Positions 7,424 through 16,900 of a stretch of 64,000 bases of DNA are shown here, piece after piece. Every line of letters starts with the position of its first letter. The first letter of the stretch is position 1. Under the pieces are notes generated by a model, which saw only the letters and a list, made by a program, of their open reading frames with translations, was not told the origin of the DNA and did not search any database. The DNA lies in the NCBI RefSeq assembly GCF_026341815.1, contig NZ_JAPENX010000001.1:6386001-6450000 (forward strand), given 5' to 3'. The translations under genes and the position numbers were made by a program. This DNA is from Streptomyces sp. NBC_00572 (GTDB lineage: Bacteria > Actinomycetota > Actinomycetes > Streptomycetales > Streptomycetaceae).

Positions 7424-10201
7424 ATGCCAGCCCCCCGCACAAGACCGGCCGCCGCGCTGGTTCTGGTCTCCGCGCTCGCAGCCCTGGGACTCGGCCCCGC
7501 CGCCGCCCCCGCGGCCGCGGCAACCGTCCCCACGGGCGCCGGAAGCTACTCCGACACTCGCCCTGCCGGTACCTCCGGCCCCACCACCAACACCGGCGCA
7601 CCGGTCACCCCCAAGGTCACCCCCGCCGCCCAGGGCAAGCCGGTCCCCACCAACGACTGGTGGTCCTCCCTCGCCTTCCAGCGCTATGGGGACAACCCGT
7701 ACTCCACCCCCATGTACGGCCACCCGCTCACCTACCAGGCCGTCGCCGGCGGCCTTGAGGTCGGCTACCCGACCAGCCCCGCCATCGTCGGCGACGGGCG
7801 CCAGTACGAGTTCGCCCACAAGCGCGACCTCACCCTCGGCCTCACCGGGCTGAACTCGCCCGACACCAGGGCCGACGCCTGGTCCGACTGGACCGTCACC
7901 CCCTACTGGTCCGACGGCGCGCGCACCCTGCGCACCACCATCGGCCACGGCATGCCCTTCGTGTACGCCAAGGGCACCGGCGGCGACGCGAGGATCACCA
8001 CCGCCACCGCGCCCGCCGTCTTCGCCGACCAGGGCAACGTCCTCGGCATCACCGTCGACGGCCATCACTACGCGCTCTTCGCGCCCACCGGCACCGACTG
8101 GAACGTCTCCGGCTCCACCATCACCGCGGGGCTCGGCGGCAAGGACTACTTCTCCGTCGCCGTCCTGCCCTCCACCGACGCGCTCGCCACCTACCGGAAG
8201 TACGCCTACAGCTTCGTCACCGGATCCACCGTGAACTGGAGCTACGACGCGGGCGCCGTCCGCGCCACCTACGCCCTCACCACCGAGGCGAAGGAGGGCA
8301 CCGAGCGCGGCACTCTCCAGGCGCTCTACCGCCACCAGTGGCTGAACACCACCGACCCGCTCACCCCGTACACCTACGTCTCGCCCCGCGGCACCATGAA
8401 GGTGCGGGAGTCGGCCTCCTTCACCACCAGCCAGAAGGCCGCCGCCACCCTGCCCGGACTGCCGGCCAACAGCGGCGTCGACACCGCCCGGCTGCGCGGC
8501 TACCTGAACGAGGTCGCGAACTCGGCGGACCCCTTCTCCGGAGCCGTCGACACCTACTGGACCGGCAAGGCGCTCGGCAAGCTCGCGCAGCTCGTGCCGC
8601 TCGCCGACCAGATCGGCGAGACCGCGCTCCGCGACAAGCTCCTCGGTCAGATCAAGGGCCGGCTCCAGGACTGGTTCACGGCCGGCGGCGCCAACGAGTT
8701 CTCGTACGACACGGCCTGGAAGACCCTCACCGGCTACCCGGCCTCCTACGGCAGCGACACCGAACTCAACGACCACCACTTCCACTACGGCTACTACGTG
8801 TACGCCGCCGCGATCGTCGCCCAGTACGACGCGGGCTGGGCCGCCGACTCCGCCTGGGGCGCGATGGTCAAGACCCTGGTCCGCGACACCGCCAACCCCA
8901 GCCGCACCGACACCGCCTTCCCCTTCCTCCGCGGCTTCGACGTCTACGCCGGACACAGCTGGGCCAGCGGACACCAGGGCTTCGCCGCCGGAAACAACCA
9001 GGAGTCCTCCTCCGAGTCGACCAACCTCAGCGCCGCCCTCGTCCTCTGGGGATCGGCCACCGGCAACACCCAACTCCGCGACCTCGGCACGTACCTGCTC
9101 ACCACCGAGGGCGAGGCCATCGCCCAGTACTGGTTCGACGCCGACCAGCAGGTCTTCCCCGGCGCCTTCCAGCACGACACCGCCGGCATGGTGTGGGGCA
9201 GCGGCGCCGCCTACGCCACCTGGTGGACGGCCAACCCCGAGGAGATCCACGGCATCAACGTCCTCCCGGTGACCGGCGGTTCACTCCACCTCGGCGGTCA
9301 CAAGGACGCCGTCCGGCGCAACATCGCCGAGATGGAACGCGAGAACCCCGGCCCCGCCGTCGAATGGCGCGACATCCTCTGGGAGTTCCAGTCGTTCGCC
9401 GACCCGGCCGCGGCCAAGGCCAAGTGGGACGCGGGCAACGCCGGTTACACCCCGGAGGCGGGCGAGTCCAAGGCCCACACCTACCACTGGCTCACCGCAC
9501 TCGACACGTTCGGCGCGCCCGACGCGACGGTCACCGGATCCATCCCCACCTCCGCCGTCTTCACCAAGGGCACCACACGGACGTACGTCGCCCACAACCA
9601 CGGCGCCACCGCCCGTACCGTCACCTTCTCCGACGGCAAGTCGCTCTCCGTGCCCGCACGTTCCACCGCCAGCGGCACGGGGACGGGCAGCACCGATCCC
9701 GACCCGGACCCGGAGCCGTCCACCGGCAACACCTTCCAGCTCCGCACGGGTGGCACGCTCACCACGGCCACCGGCGCCACGGCGGGCAGCGACACCGTCC
9801 TCTCGGCCCAGGGCGGCAACTACGACGGCACCCCCAACCGGCCGGTCGTCTACGAGGCCAGGGGAGTCAACGGCACCCTGAAGGCGGGCGGTTCCACCGC
9901 CTTCCGCCTCCAGCTCGACGCCGGCACGTCCGTCGGGCTGGGCCAGCAGGCCCGGATCAGCTACGACCTCACCGGTGACGGCACCTTCGAACGGACGGAG
10001 ACGTACCACTACTTCGCCACCGACCCGGTGACCGGCTGGGAGGAGTACGCCCAGTCCCGCGGCCTCAAGTCCGCCACCGGAACGCTCGGAAACCTGACGG
10101 GCGGCACGGTCCGCCTGGAGGTCTGGAGCGCGATCGGCAACGGCGACTCGCGCGTCCAGACGGGCACGGACCGGTCGGTGGTGGTCATCCCCTACGACTG
10201 A
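7424..10201 (+). CDS. Secreted GH81 endo-beta-1,3-glucanase with C-terminal glucan-binding module
   Basis: A 925-aa secreted enzyme. After an Ala-rich signal peptide, the GH81 catalytic region (about residues 45-750) carries the start PTNDWWSSLAF, a His-rich stretch LNDHHFHYGYYVYA and the family signature GNNQESSSESTNLSAA, which contains the catalytic acids. A Pro/Asp linker (SGTGTGSTDPDPDPEPSTG) separates a C-terminal beta-sandwich of about 150 aa, which resembles the CBM56 kind of beta-1,3-glucan binder; that assignment is tentative. I prefer the ATG at 7424, preceded by GAGGTG six bases upstream, over the in-frame GTG at 7415. It would cut fungal cell wall glucan or laminarin, giving oligosaccharides for the divergent transporter. 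Confidence 0.93.
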   Translation: MPAPRTRPAAALVLVSALAALGLGPAAAPAAAATVPTGAGSYSDTRPAGTSGPTTNTGAPVTPKVTPAAQGKPVPTNDWWSSLAFQRYGDNPYSTPMYGHPLTYQAVAGGLEVGYPTSPAIVGDGRQYEFAHKRDLTLGLTGLNSPDTRADAWSDWTVTPYWSDGARTLRTTIGHGMPFVYAKGTGGDARITTATAPAVFADQGNVLGITVDGHHYALFAPTGTDWNVSGSTITAGLGGKDYFSVAVLPSTDALATYRKYAYSFVTGSTVNWSYDAGAVRATYALTTEAKEGTERGTLQALYRHQWLNTTDPLTPYTYVSPRGTMKVRESASFTTSQKAAATLPGLPANSGVDTARLRGYLNEVANSADPFSGAVDTYWTGKALGKLAQLVPLADQIGETALRDKLLGQIKGRLQDWFTAGGANEFSYDTAWKTLTGYPASYGSDTELNDHHFHYGYYVYAAAIVAQYDAGWAADSAWGAMVKTLVRDTANPSRTDTAFPFLRGFDVYAGHSWASGHQGFAAGNNQESSSESTNLSAALVLWGSATGNTQLRDLGTYLLTTEGEAIAQYWFDADQQVFPGAFQHDTAGMVWGSGAAYATWWTANPEEIHGINVLPVTGGSLHLGGHKDAVRRNIAEMERENPGPAVEWRDILWEFQSFADPAAAKAKWDAGNAGYTPEAGESKAHTYHWLTALDTFGAPDATVTGSIPTSAVFTKGTTRTYVAHNHGATARTVTFSDGKSLSVPARSTASGTGTGSTDPDPDPEPSTGNTFQLRTGGTLTTATGATAGSDTVLSAQGGNYDGTPNRPVVYEARGVNGTLKAGGSTAFRLQLDAGTSVGLGQQARISYDLTGDGTFERTETYHYFATDPVTGWEEYAQSRGLKSATGTLGNLTGGTVRLEVWSAIGNGDSRVQTGTDRSVVVIPYD

Positions 10202-10219
10202 CGCATCCCCTGACGAACA

Positions 10220-10259
10220 CCATGGTGGGCCCGGGTTCCTCCCCACCCGGGCCCACCGT
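10220..10259. terminator. Bidirectional terminator between GH81 and lacI-type gene
   Basis: TGGTGGGCCCGGG is followed by a loop and then CCCGGGCCCACCGTGG, a strong GC stem in the 85-bp gap between convergent genes. Confidence 0.75.
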
Positions 10260-10286
10260 GGCACGTACACCCGCCGTACCTCTTCC

Positions 10287-11312
10287 TCAGGCCGAGTCGC
10301 GGCGCACCAGCGACGTCGGCGTGATCACGGACGCCGGGACCTCCGGCCCGGTCCCGTCGAGCAGCCGCATGAGCAGCTTCACCATCAGCCGCCCCATGCC
10401 CTCGATGTCCTGGTGCACGGTGGTCAGGGACGGGGAGGTCCTGCGGACCACCGAGTCCATGTCGTCGAAACCGACGACCGCCACGTCCTCGGGGACGCGC
10501 ACTCCGCGCTCCCGGAGGGTCAGCAACGCGCCGGACGCCATCAGGTCGTTGGCGACGAACACGCCGTCGACGTCCGGCCGCCGGTCGAGCAGTTCGGCCA
10601 TGGCACGGGCACCGCTCTCCTCCGTGAAGTCGCCCCGGCACAACAGGGCGGGGTCGGCGTCGACGAGGACGTCGTGGTAACCGTGGATCCGGTCGAGCGC
10701 GGACGTCTGGTCGTCCGGACCGGAGATGTGGGCGATGGTCCCGCGCCCGAGGTCGACCAGGTGCCGTACCGCCTCCCGGGCACCACCGCGGTTGTCGCAG
10801 TCGACGTACGGCACGGTCGGACTCGTGCCGGGAGCGGGCCGCCCGCCGAAGACCACCGGGATGCGGGTCCGGTCGATCACGGCCGGCAAGGCGTCGTCGT
10901 TGTGCAGGGAGAAGGCCAGTGCGCCGTCGACGTGACCGCCCCCGAGATAGCGGGCGATCCGGTCGTGATCTCCCGGACCCTCCACCCACAGCAGCACCAG
11001 CTGGGTGTCGTGCGCGGTGAGCTCCCGGCTGATGCCCCGCACCTGCTGCTCGAAGAAGGGGTCGGAGAAGATCCGGAACTCCGGCTCCGCGATGATCACC
11101 GCCACGGCGCCGTTGCGCCGAGTGACCAGGGTGCGGGCCGCGTGGTTGGGTACGTAGCCCAGCTCGTCCACGGCTCTGCGCACCTTCTCGACCAGCGGAG
11201 GACGCACGCCCGCGCCCCCGTTGACGACCCGGGAGGCCGTGGCGCGGGACACGCCGGCGCGAGCGGCGACGGCTTCCAGCGTGGGGCGGGGCCCCGTGGT
11301 CTGCTCGGGCAA
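10287..11312 (-). CDS. LacI family transcriptional repressor of the beta-glucan locus
   Basis: A CebR/BglR-like repressor of about 341 aa. The N-terminal helix-turn-helix and hinge read PTLEAVAARAGVSRATASRVVNG. The periplasmic-binding-protein-like ligand domain follows and ends RRDSA. I favour the TTG start at 11312, preceded by GAGGAG eight bases upstream. The ATG at 11402 would add a 30-residue Arg/Thr/Pro tail and would place an operator right against the start codon. The operator at 11407-11420 suggests autoregulation, and its twins suggest that this protein controls the GH81 gene and the transporter/beta-glucosidase operon. The inducer is probably a small beta-1,3-oligosaccharide; this is inferred. 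Confidence 0.92.
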   Translation of the reverse strand: MPEQTTGPRPTLEAVAARAGVSRATASRVVNGGAGVRPPLVEKVRRAVDELGYVPNHAARTLVTRRNGAVAVIIAEPEFRIFSDPFFEQQVRGISRELTAHDTQLVLLWVEGPGDHDRIARYLGGGHVDGALAFSLHNDDALPAVIDRTRIPVVFGGRPAPGTSPTVPYVDCDNRGGAREAVRHLVDLGRGTIAHISGPDDQTSALDRIHGYHDVLVDADPALLCRGDFTEESGARAMAELLDRRPDVDGVFVANDLMASGALLTLRERGVRVPEDVAVVGFDDMDSVVRRTSPSLTTVHQDIEGMGRLMVKLLMRLLDGTGPEVPASVITPTSLVRRDSA

Positions 11313-11406
11313 GGCGGGCGCTCCTCGACTGCGTGGGGTGGGCTGCGGTGTGCGGGCTGCGGTGTGCGTTCTTGTGCGGATCAGGATATCTGTAGCCCCC
11401 ACGCTC

Positions 11407-11420
11407 TGAGAGCGCTCCCA
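11407..11420. promoter_or_regulatory. LacI/CebR-type operator at the repressor gene
   Basis: TGAGAGCGCTCCCA is half like the local TGAGAG sites and half like the canonical CebR box. It sits 94 bp upstream of the favoured TTG start of the repressor gene, consistent with autoregulation. Confidence 0.8.
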
Positions 11421-11446
11421 GCCCGAAACGTCTCCGGAAAACCTCG

Positions 11447-11476
11447 TTGCCGTGTCCCGGTAGGGCTGACTACCGT
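11447..11476 (+). promoter_or_regulatory. Predicted promoter of the tRNA-like element
   Basis: TTGCCG (11447-11452) and TACCGT (11471-11476) are 18 bp apart, fitting the Streptomyces housekeeping pattern TTGNNN/TANNNT. Transcription would start only a few bases before the 5' end of the tRNA-like fold at 11487. Confidence 0.55.
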
Positions 11477-11486
11477 CCGAGCCCTA

Positions 11487-11558
11487 CGACGTGTAGCTCA
11501 GCAGCAGAGCACCGGGCTCGGGACCCGGAGGGCGCGGGGGCGGATCCCGCCACGTCGG
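11487..11558 (+). tRNA. Atypical tRNA-Pro(CGG)-like element abutting a protein gene
   Basis: A complete cloverleaf can be drawn. The acceptor stem CGACGTG/CACGTCG is a perfect 7 bp. After U8 A9 comes D-stem GCTC/GAGC with loop AGCAGCA. Anticodon stem CCGGG/CCCGG holds loop CTCGGGA, giving anticodon CGG (11519-11521). The variable loop is AGGGC, and the T-stem GCGGG/CCCGC is perfect. C1:G72, G35 and G36 are prolyl-tRNA identity features, and U8, A14, G15, A21, U33 and C48 are present. The T-loop is GGCGGAT instead of TTCRANY, G18 is A, and the discriminator is G, not the usual A of bacterial tRNA-Pro. CCA is not encoded. It ends three bases before the ATG at 11562. It may be a specialised or decoy tRNA rather than a translating one. 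Confidence 0.75.
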
Positions 11559-11561
11559 CTT

Positions 11562-13886
11562 ATGGACACTCACGCTGACAAGCAGCCACCGATCACGTCG
11601 GGCTCCTACGCCGAGGGGCAGCTGGCCCGAGCCTTCGTCACCGCGCTCACCCACGCCGACCGGGCCACGCGGGCGCGTGCCGAGGAACGGGCCGACGGCT
11701 GGCGCCGCGTACTCACCGGCATGGCCGCCGGCACGCTGCGGATCGGCTCGCGCACACCGGCGCAAGGTCTGCCCGCCTGGGTGACCCTGGAGGTGCTGCA
11801 CGGGGGCTTCGCCACGGGCGCCGCCCGCGCCGGCGGCCCGCTGCTGCCGTACGAGGCCGAGGCGGCCAGGAAAGCCGGTGTACCCGAGGACAGGGAATCC
11901 CTCTTCGCCCACTGCGTCACCGAGGAGGGCCTCGCGGAGCTGTGGGACCTCCTCGACAGCACCTGCTACGAGGTGACCGTCCCCGAGGAGGCCGCGCTGC
12001 TCACCGTGGCCTGGCTCGTACGGGCCGGGGAATCCGAAGCGGCCCTCGAACTCGTCCGGGAGATAGGCCCGTTCGCGGCCACGCTGCGGTTCACCCCGCG
12101 CCCCACCGCGGCCTCGGCGCCCGACACCGAAGCCGTACACCGCCGTACGGTCGCGCAGGCCGCGGCCACGCTGGCCGCCCGCGGCCCGAACACCGCCGTC
12201 GAGACCCAGCGCGAGGCGCTGGCCGTCTGGCGGCCCTTCGAGGACGAACTGCTCACGCACTGGCTGGAGACGGCCGGCCCCGACCACCGGGTCCTCGACC
12301 GCGAACCCGGCAGCGGGTGGCACGAGCGCGGCGCCGCCCTCCTCGACCGCCACCGGGTCCTGGCCCGGGAGCACACCCTGTGCGGCAGCCACCGCGACCC
12401 CAAGGGCAACTCCGGGATCCTGCGCGGAGCCCTGGAGGAGACGGCGGCCGGGCGCGAGCTCGACGCGCGGCGGCTCGGGCTGCTGCGCCACGCCGTCGCC
12501 TCGATGGTCCGCAAGAGGGGCCTGCCCGGCTCGGAACGGCACACGGCGGTACGCGTCGCCCGGGCGGCCCACGCGGCGCTGCCCTCCCACCGGGACGTCG
12601 CCCACCTCGTCGCCCACCGGATGTCCGGCCTCCCGCAGGAGACCGGCGCGGCCGACGTGACCGCGCTCCTCGCCCCGGTGACCGACGCTGAGGAACGGCG
12701 GTCGGGCCTGCCCGCCGGGACGGCCCTGCCGCCCGCGATCCGCCGCGTGGTCGAGGCCGCGCGGAGCGCGCCGCTCCACACCCTGGTGGAGCTCGGCGTG
12801 GTGCCCTCCGCCGAGGTGATGGCCGAACTGGTTCCCCAGCTCGTCGCCGCCGAGACCGCCACGGCGTACCGGGACGCGCCGCTGCGCGCGCTGACGGCCG
12901 CCACCTACCGGGCGTTCCGCAACCGCCGCTCCCTCCTGATGCTCGATCTGGAGCGGCAGGTCAGGCCCGAGGAACTGCCCTGGGTCCGCGCGGTGTCGGC
13001 ACAGCGGGCCTCGGACACGCGCGTACGTGCCTCCGCCCACACGACGCTGCGCCGCCTCGCCGAGGTCGCCGTGGACGGCTTCCCCGGCACGCTGCTGCCC
13101 AACCCGCTCGTCCGCGAACTCGCCGTGCTCGCCCGCCGGACCGATCTGGACGCCCCTCTGGTCGAGGAACTGGCCGCGGACATCTTCATGGGCACCTTCA
13201 GCCCGAAGTTCCAGGCCGCCGCGGTGGTGGCCGGGGAGCTCCTCGGCGGCGGATCGCTGTACGAGCGGTACTACGGCGTCGACTACGCCGCCGTCCTCGC
13301 CCTGGCCGACGGCGGGCCCGCGGTCGGGGAGCCCCGGCGGAGGACCGCGCGGGAAGCACGGGAGTTCGCCGTGCTGTGCCATGAGCGGGCCGGTGCGCGA
13401 GACCTCTACGGCGTCGCGGCGAACGGGACGGTGATCGAGCAGGCCCAGATCCTCACGACCCACAACCTCGCCACCCTCGTCCACCGCGTCGGCATCACGC
13501 CCGCGACCGGCTGGGCGGACCTGGCACGGCGTTGCTTCGTGACGGTGTGCCGTCTGACGGGGCGGGCCCACCACGAACAGCGCCCGCTCGGCACGGTCAA
13601 GGACGCGGCGTACGCCTGGCGGCAGATGCTGTTCCACCTGTCGCTGTGCGACGAGGGGGAGGCGGCCGGGGTACTGGCCTGGACGCGTGGGGAAGCGGCG
13701 GGTCACCCCGCGCACGTGGCCGCCCGGCTGGCACCGGCCCTTGCGGGTCTGCGGATGGTCGCCGACGGCGGGTCCTTCGCCGCCGACGGTACGGCCGACG
13801 ACGGACGGGCCCGCAGGCTCACCGGCTGGACCGCCACGGGACGTCACTGGTTGTGTGCCGAGCCGGCGGGGCCGGGCCGACGGTGA
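11562..13886 (+). CDS. Large protein of unknown function directly downstream of tRNA-like element
   Basis: A 774-aa protein I do not recognise. The N-terminal 100 residues resemble a helical cytoplasmic protein (ALTHADRATRARAEERADGWRRVL). The rest is mostly helical and Arg/Ala/Leu-rich, with possible repeat character around residues 130-480. A conserved-looking stretch near residue 625 reads IEQAQILTTHNLATLVHRVG, followed by CFVTVCRLTGRAHHEQ. No signal peptide or membrane segment is seen. The ATG at 11562 lies only 3 bases after the discriminator base of the tRNA-like element and has no free ribosome-binding site. An open frame extends upstream to 10413 but crosses the repressor gene and the tRNA-like element, so it is rejected. 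The function is unknown; a translation- or tRNA-linked role is only suggested by context. Confidence 0.85.
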   Translation: MDTHADKQPPITSGSYAEGQLARAFVTALTHADRATRARAEERADGWRRVLTGMAAGTLRIGSRTPAQGLPAWVTLEVLHGGFATGAARAGGPLLPYEAEAARKAGVPEDRESLFAHCVTEEGLAELWDLLDSTCYEVTVPEEAALLTVAWLVRAGESEAALELVREIGPFAATLRFTPRPTAASAPDTEAVHRRTVAQAAATLAARGPNTAVETQREALAVWRPFEDELLTHWLETAGPDHRVLDREPGSGWHERGAALLDRHRVLAREHTLCGSHRDPKGNSGILRGALEETAAGRELDARRLGLLRHAVASMVRKRGLPGSERHTAVRVARAAHAALPSHRDVAHLVAHRMSGLPQETGAADVTALLAPVTDAEERRSGLPAGTALPPAIRRVVEAARSAPLHTLVELGVVPSAEVMAELVPQLVAAETATAYRDAPLRALTAATYRAFRNRRSLLMLDLERQVRPEELPWVRAVSAQRASDTRVRASAHTTLRRLAEVAVDGFPGTLLPNPLVRELAVLARRTDLDAPLVEELAADIFMGTFSPKFQAAAVVAGELLGGGSLYERYYGVDYAAVLALADGGPAVGEPRRRTAREAREFAVLCHERAGARDLYGVAANGTVIEQAQILTTHNLATLVHRVGITPATGWADLARRCFVTVCRLTGRAHHEQRPLGTVKDAAYAWRQMLFHLSLCDEGEAAGVLAWTRGEAAGHPAHVAARLAPALAGLRMVADGGSFAADGTADDGRARRLTGWTATGRHWLCAEPAGPGRR

Positions 13887-13893
13887 GCCTTCT

Positions 13894-13923
13894 CCGGCGG
13901 GGGCGGCCCGCGACCCCCGCCGG
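13894..13923. terminator. Hairpin between the two orphan genes
   Basis: CCGGCGGGGG (13894-13903) and CCCCCGCCGG (13914-13923) form a perfect 10-bp stem 8 bp after the stop codon. A second hairpin, CACCCGCC/GGGCGGTG (13973-13993), overlaps the first possible GTG of the next gene. Confidence 0.5.
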
Positions 13924-13990
13924 CGCGGATCGGCGGTGAGCCCGCCCCGGCGGCGACCTCCGCGGCGGTGAACACCCGCCCCCTCGGGCG

Positions 13991-16900
13991 GTGTCAGTGG
14001 TGCGTGCGACGATCCAGGACATGATCGCCTCGCTTGATGCTCTGTTGCCCGCCACCGGCAGGACCCATGTCTCGACCACGTACGCCGACTGGGTCGACCT
14101 CCACGACCCCGATGCTTCCGTGGCCACACGTGAGCTGGTCGACGCCATGGGGGCCGAGCTCAGTCGGACCTGGACCAAGCCCGGTGCGTTCGTCGACTCC
14201 ATGGCGTGGCGCGCGCGGCGGCTTCCGACGGCGCACCTGCCGTGGTTCTGGGACACCGTCGGGCACCGGCTGATCGGTTACGGGAGCCGGCCGGGAGGCC
14301 GCGCCTACGTGGCCGCGCGGGCCGCCGAGGCCGAGCACGGGCTGCCCGTGGATCCGGCCTACCGTCGGGCCAACGGGCTGCTGTTCGCCGCGGGCGGGGC
14401 CATGCCGGCCAAGGAGTTCGGTGCCCATCAGAAGTTCCTGACCGGGACACTGGAGCCCGTCGAGGCACACGCCGCGCTCGGAGCGTTCCTGACCGCCTGG
14501 GCCGGGTCGAAGGCCGATCTTCCGGCCGACCTCGTGCGCCGCGTCCGGGCCTCCGCCAAGGCGGCCGGGCACGGCGACGACGAGATCGCGCGCGTGGTGG
14601 CCGCCATCGTGTCGGTCGCCCGGAAGAAGTCGGTGCCGGACGCGCTCCTCATCGCCGCCGAGCCGGTTCTGACGGCTCATCCGCCGACGGAGGAGGTCGC
14701 CGCCGGATTCCTCGACGTCTTTCCCGAGGGGGTCACCGACGGCGGTGCCTGGTTGCGCGTGCTGATCGGCTGCGGCGCCACGGAGGCGATGGAGGCCGGA
14801 CGGCTCGTACCGGAGGGTGGACTGCACCGCTGGGTCGGGCACTTCGTCCACATGTACCAGTACGCGCAGCAGTCCGGCGGCGGCGTCGGGCGCCAGCAGC
14901 TGCCGCCCGAGTTCCTCGACCTCGTCGGCAGGCTGGGGCCGCGCCTGCGGGCCACGGACGACGCCGTGACCGTCCACACCACCCGGCACCACTACCAGGG
15001 CTTCGACGCGGACGTCCTCGACGCCCTCTTGGCGGCCGGGGCCACGGTCGTCGACCCGGGACCGGAGACCCGGATGCGCTTCTGGGGCGAGAAGTCCCGG
15101 CGGGACCTCACCGCCCTCGCCGCCGACCCGGTGTTCGGCTCCCGTCTCGAAGGAACCGTGCACGCCGGCCTGAAGCCCAACTGGTACGGCGCGCCCGCCC
15201 GCAAGCCCGGTTCCGCCGTCACACTGCTCCCCGGCAACGAGGGCATCGCCCACGAGGTGGCCGCGCGGGTCGGCAAGCTCGTGGACATCGTCGGGGGCGG
15301 CGGAATGGCGGGAGCGGAGGAGTCCGTCACCGAGCTGGAGACCCTCCTCGACCGGCCGACGGTGACGGCGCTCGGCGGCATCGTCGACGCCCTCGCCGGC
15401 ACGTCCGCCGGTGGCGCCCTGCGCCGCTCGCTCGCGGCCGGTCTGCCGGAGGAACTGGCCTGGCCCGCGCTGGAGGCCGTGTACGAGGAGTTCGCGGCCG
15501 ACGCCATGGGCACGACCGGGGATCCGGCAGCGGACGGCGAGGCCGACGAGCTCGGTGCGGCCGGGCTTCCCGGAGTGGAGGGCGTGACGTCCACCTGGCC
15601 GGTGCTGACCGTCTTCGGGCGCGACCGCGCCGTCGCCGTCGACCCGGACGGGGTGCGCGGCTCCTGCCGGTTCACGGTGCCGGAGGACGCGACCATGTTC
15701 GCCGTCCACTACGTCGGCGGCACGTTCCTCGTCAGCTGGAGCGTCAAGCCGAGCCCGTACTACTGCGACACCGCCTTCTGGGTGGACCGGCCGGAGGAGC
15801 CGTTCACCCCGGAGGAGCTGGGCGGCCTCGTGCCCTTCGGCGGCAGCCTGGACGGGGCCTACGGCTTCCAGTTCGAGACCGCCGACGGGGGCGGGCGGCA
15901 CGGCGGCTTCCGGGTGACGCGTCCGGGCGGCACGGAGGGCGTCGACCGGGACGAGCTGCAGCTGAGCGACGGCAGCCGGATCTGGACCAACGCCGTCTAC
16001 GGACGGCAGCCCTGGGAGGTCGTCGACCCCGTCACCGGCGCGCGGCAGGGTGCCACGCCCCTGCCGGACTTCCCGGGCCGCCCCGCGAGCACCGATCCGG
16101 CCGTCGAGCCGTCCGAGGCGGACATGACCCTCGCCCGCGAGGCCCTGCAGATGGCTCCGCTCCCCGCCGGTCTGGCCGACTCCCCGCTGGGCAGCCGGGA
16201 CGGGCTCGTCGGGACCCGCGTGCTCTTCCGCACCCGGCACCGCGACCACGCGCCCGACCACTACCTCCTGGAGAGCATCGACGGCCGCAAGGCCCGGTTC
16301 GACATCGACCGGCCGGGGCAGGAGCCCTGGGGACTCTGGGCGCCGCCGGAGGGCGCCGTGGAGGACGTGGTCCTCGCCGAGGCGGAGACCCGCACGGGCG
16401 TGCGCGCGTACACCGCCGACGGCGTCCTGCTGTGGGAGCTGGACGGCCACCACTCGCCCCGCCACCACCGGGGGAAGCCGAACCGTCGGGTCACCACGTC
16501 CCTCGGCGTGGCCCTGCCGCCCGCCTTCTGGTACCTGCTGAGGACCAGGGACGCGGCCGGGTCCAAGGCGCTGCGGACCGTGGAACAGCAGACGGCGGAC
16601 ACGCTCCTGACCGCCGCCCTCGACAGCGCGGAGGCGCTGCGCGCCGCCGTGGCACGGACGCTGCCGGACGTCACCGACCCGGTCCTGGTCGAAGCCGTCC
16701 TGGCGGTGGCCGGGCGGGCCGCCCGGGTGGAGGAGCGACGGCGCGCCCTGCACCGGCGCGTCACGCTGCTCGCCGAGACGCCGCCGGTCCTGCCGAGCCG
16801 CGCCGTCCCGGACACCGAGCTGATGCCCGCGCTGTTCGGTCTCGTCGTGGACGGGAAGAACGACATCTGGCGGCGCACCCCCGACGTCACCCAGCCCGCG

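Noticed and set aside
7262..9250. 662-aa minus-strand frame over the GH81 gene
   Set aside because: Shadow of the glucanase, with no recognisable motif.
10413..11561. Upstream extension of the 774-aa gene to give 1,157 aa
   Set aside because: The extension lies antisense to the LacI gene and runs through the tRNA-like fold. Coding-like sequence begins at the ATG at 11562.
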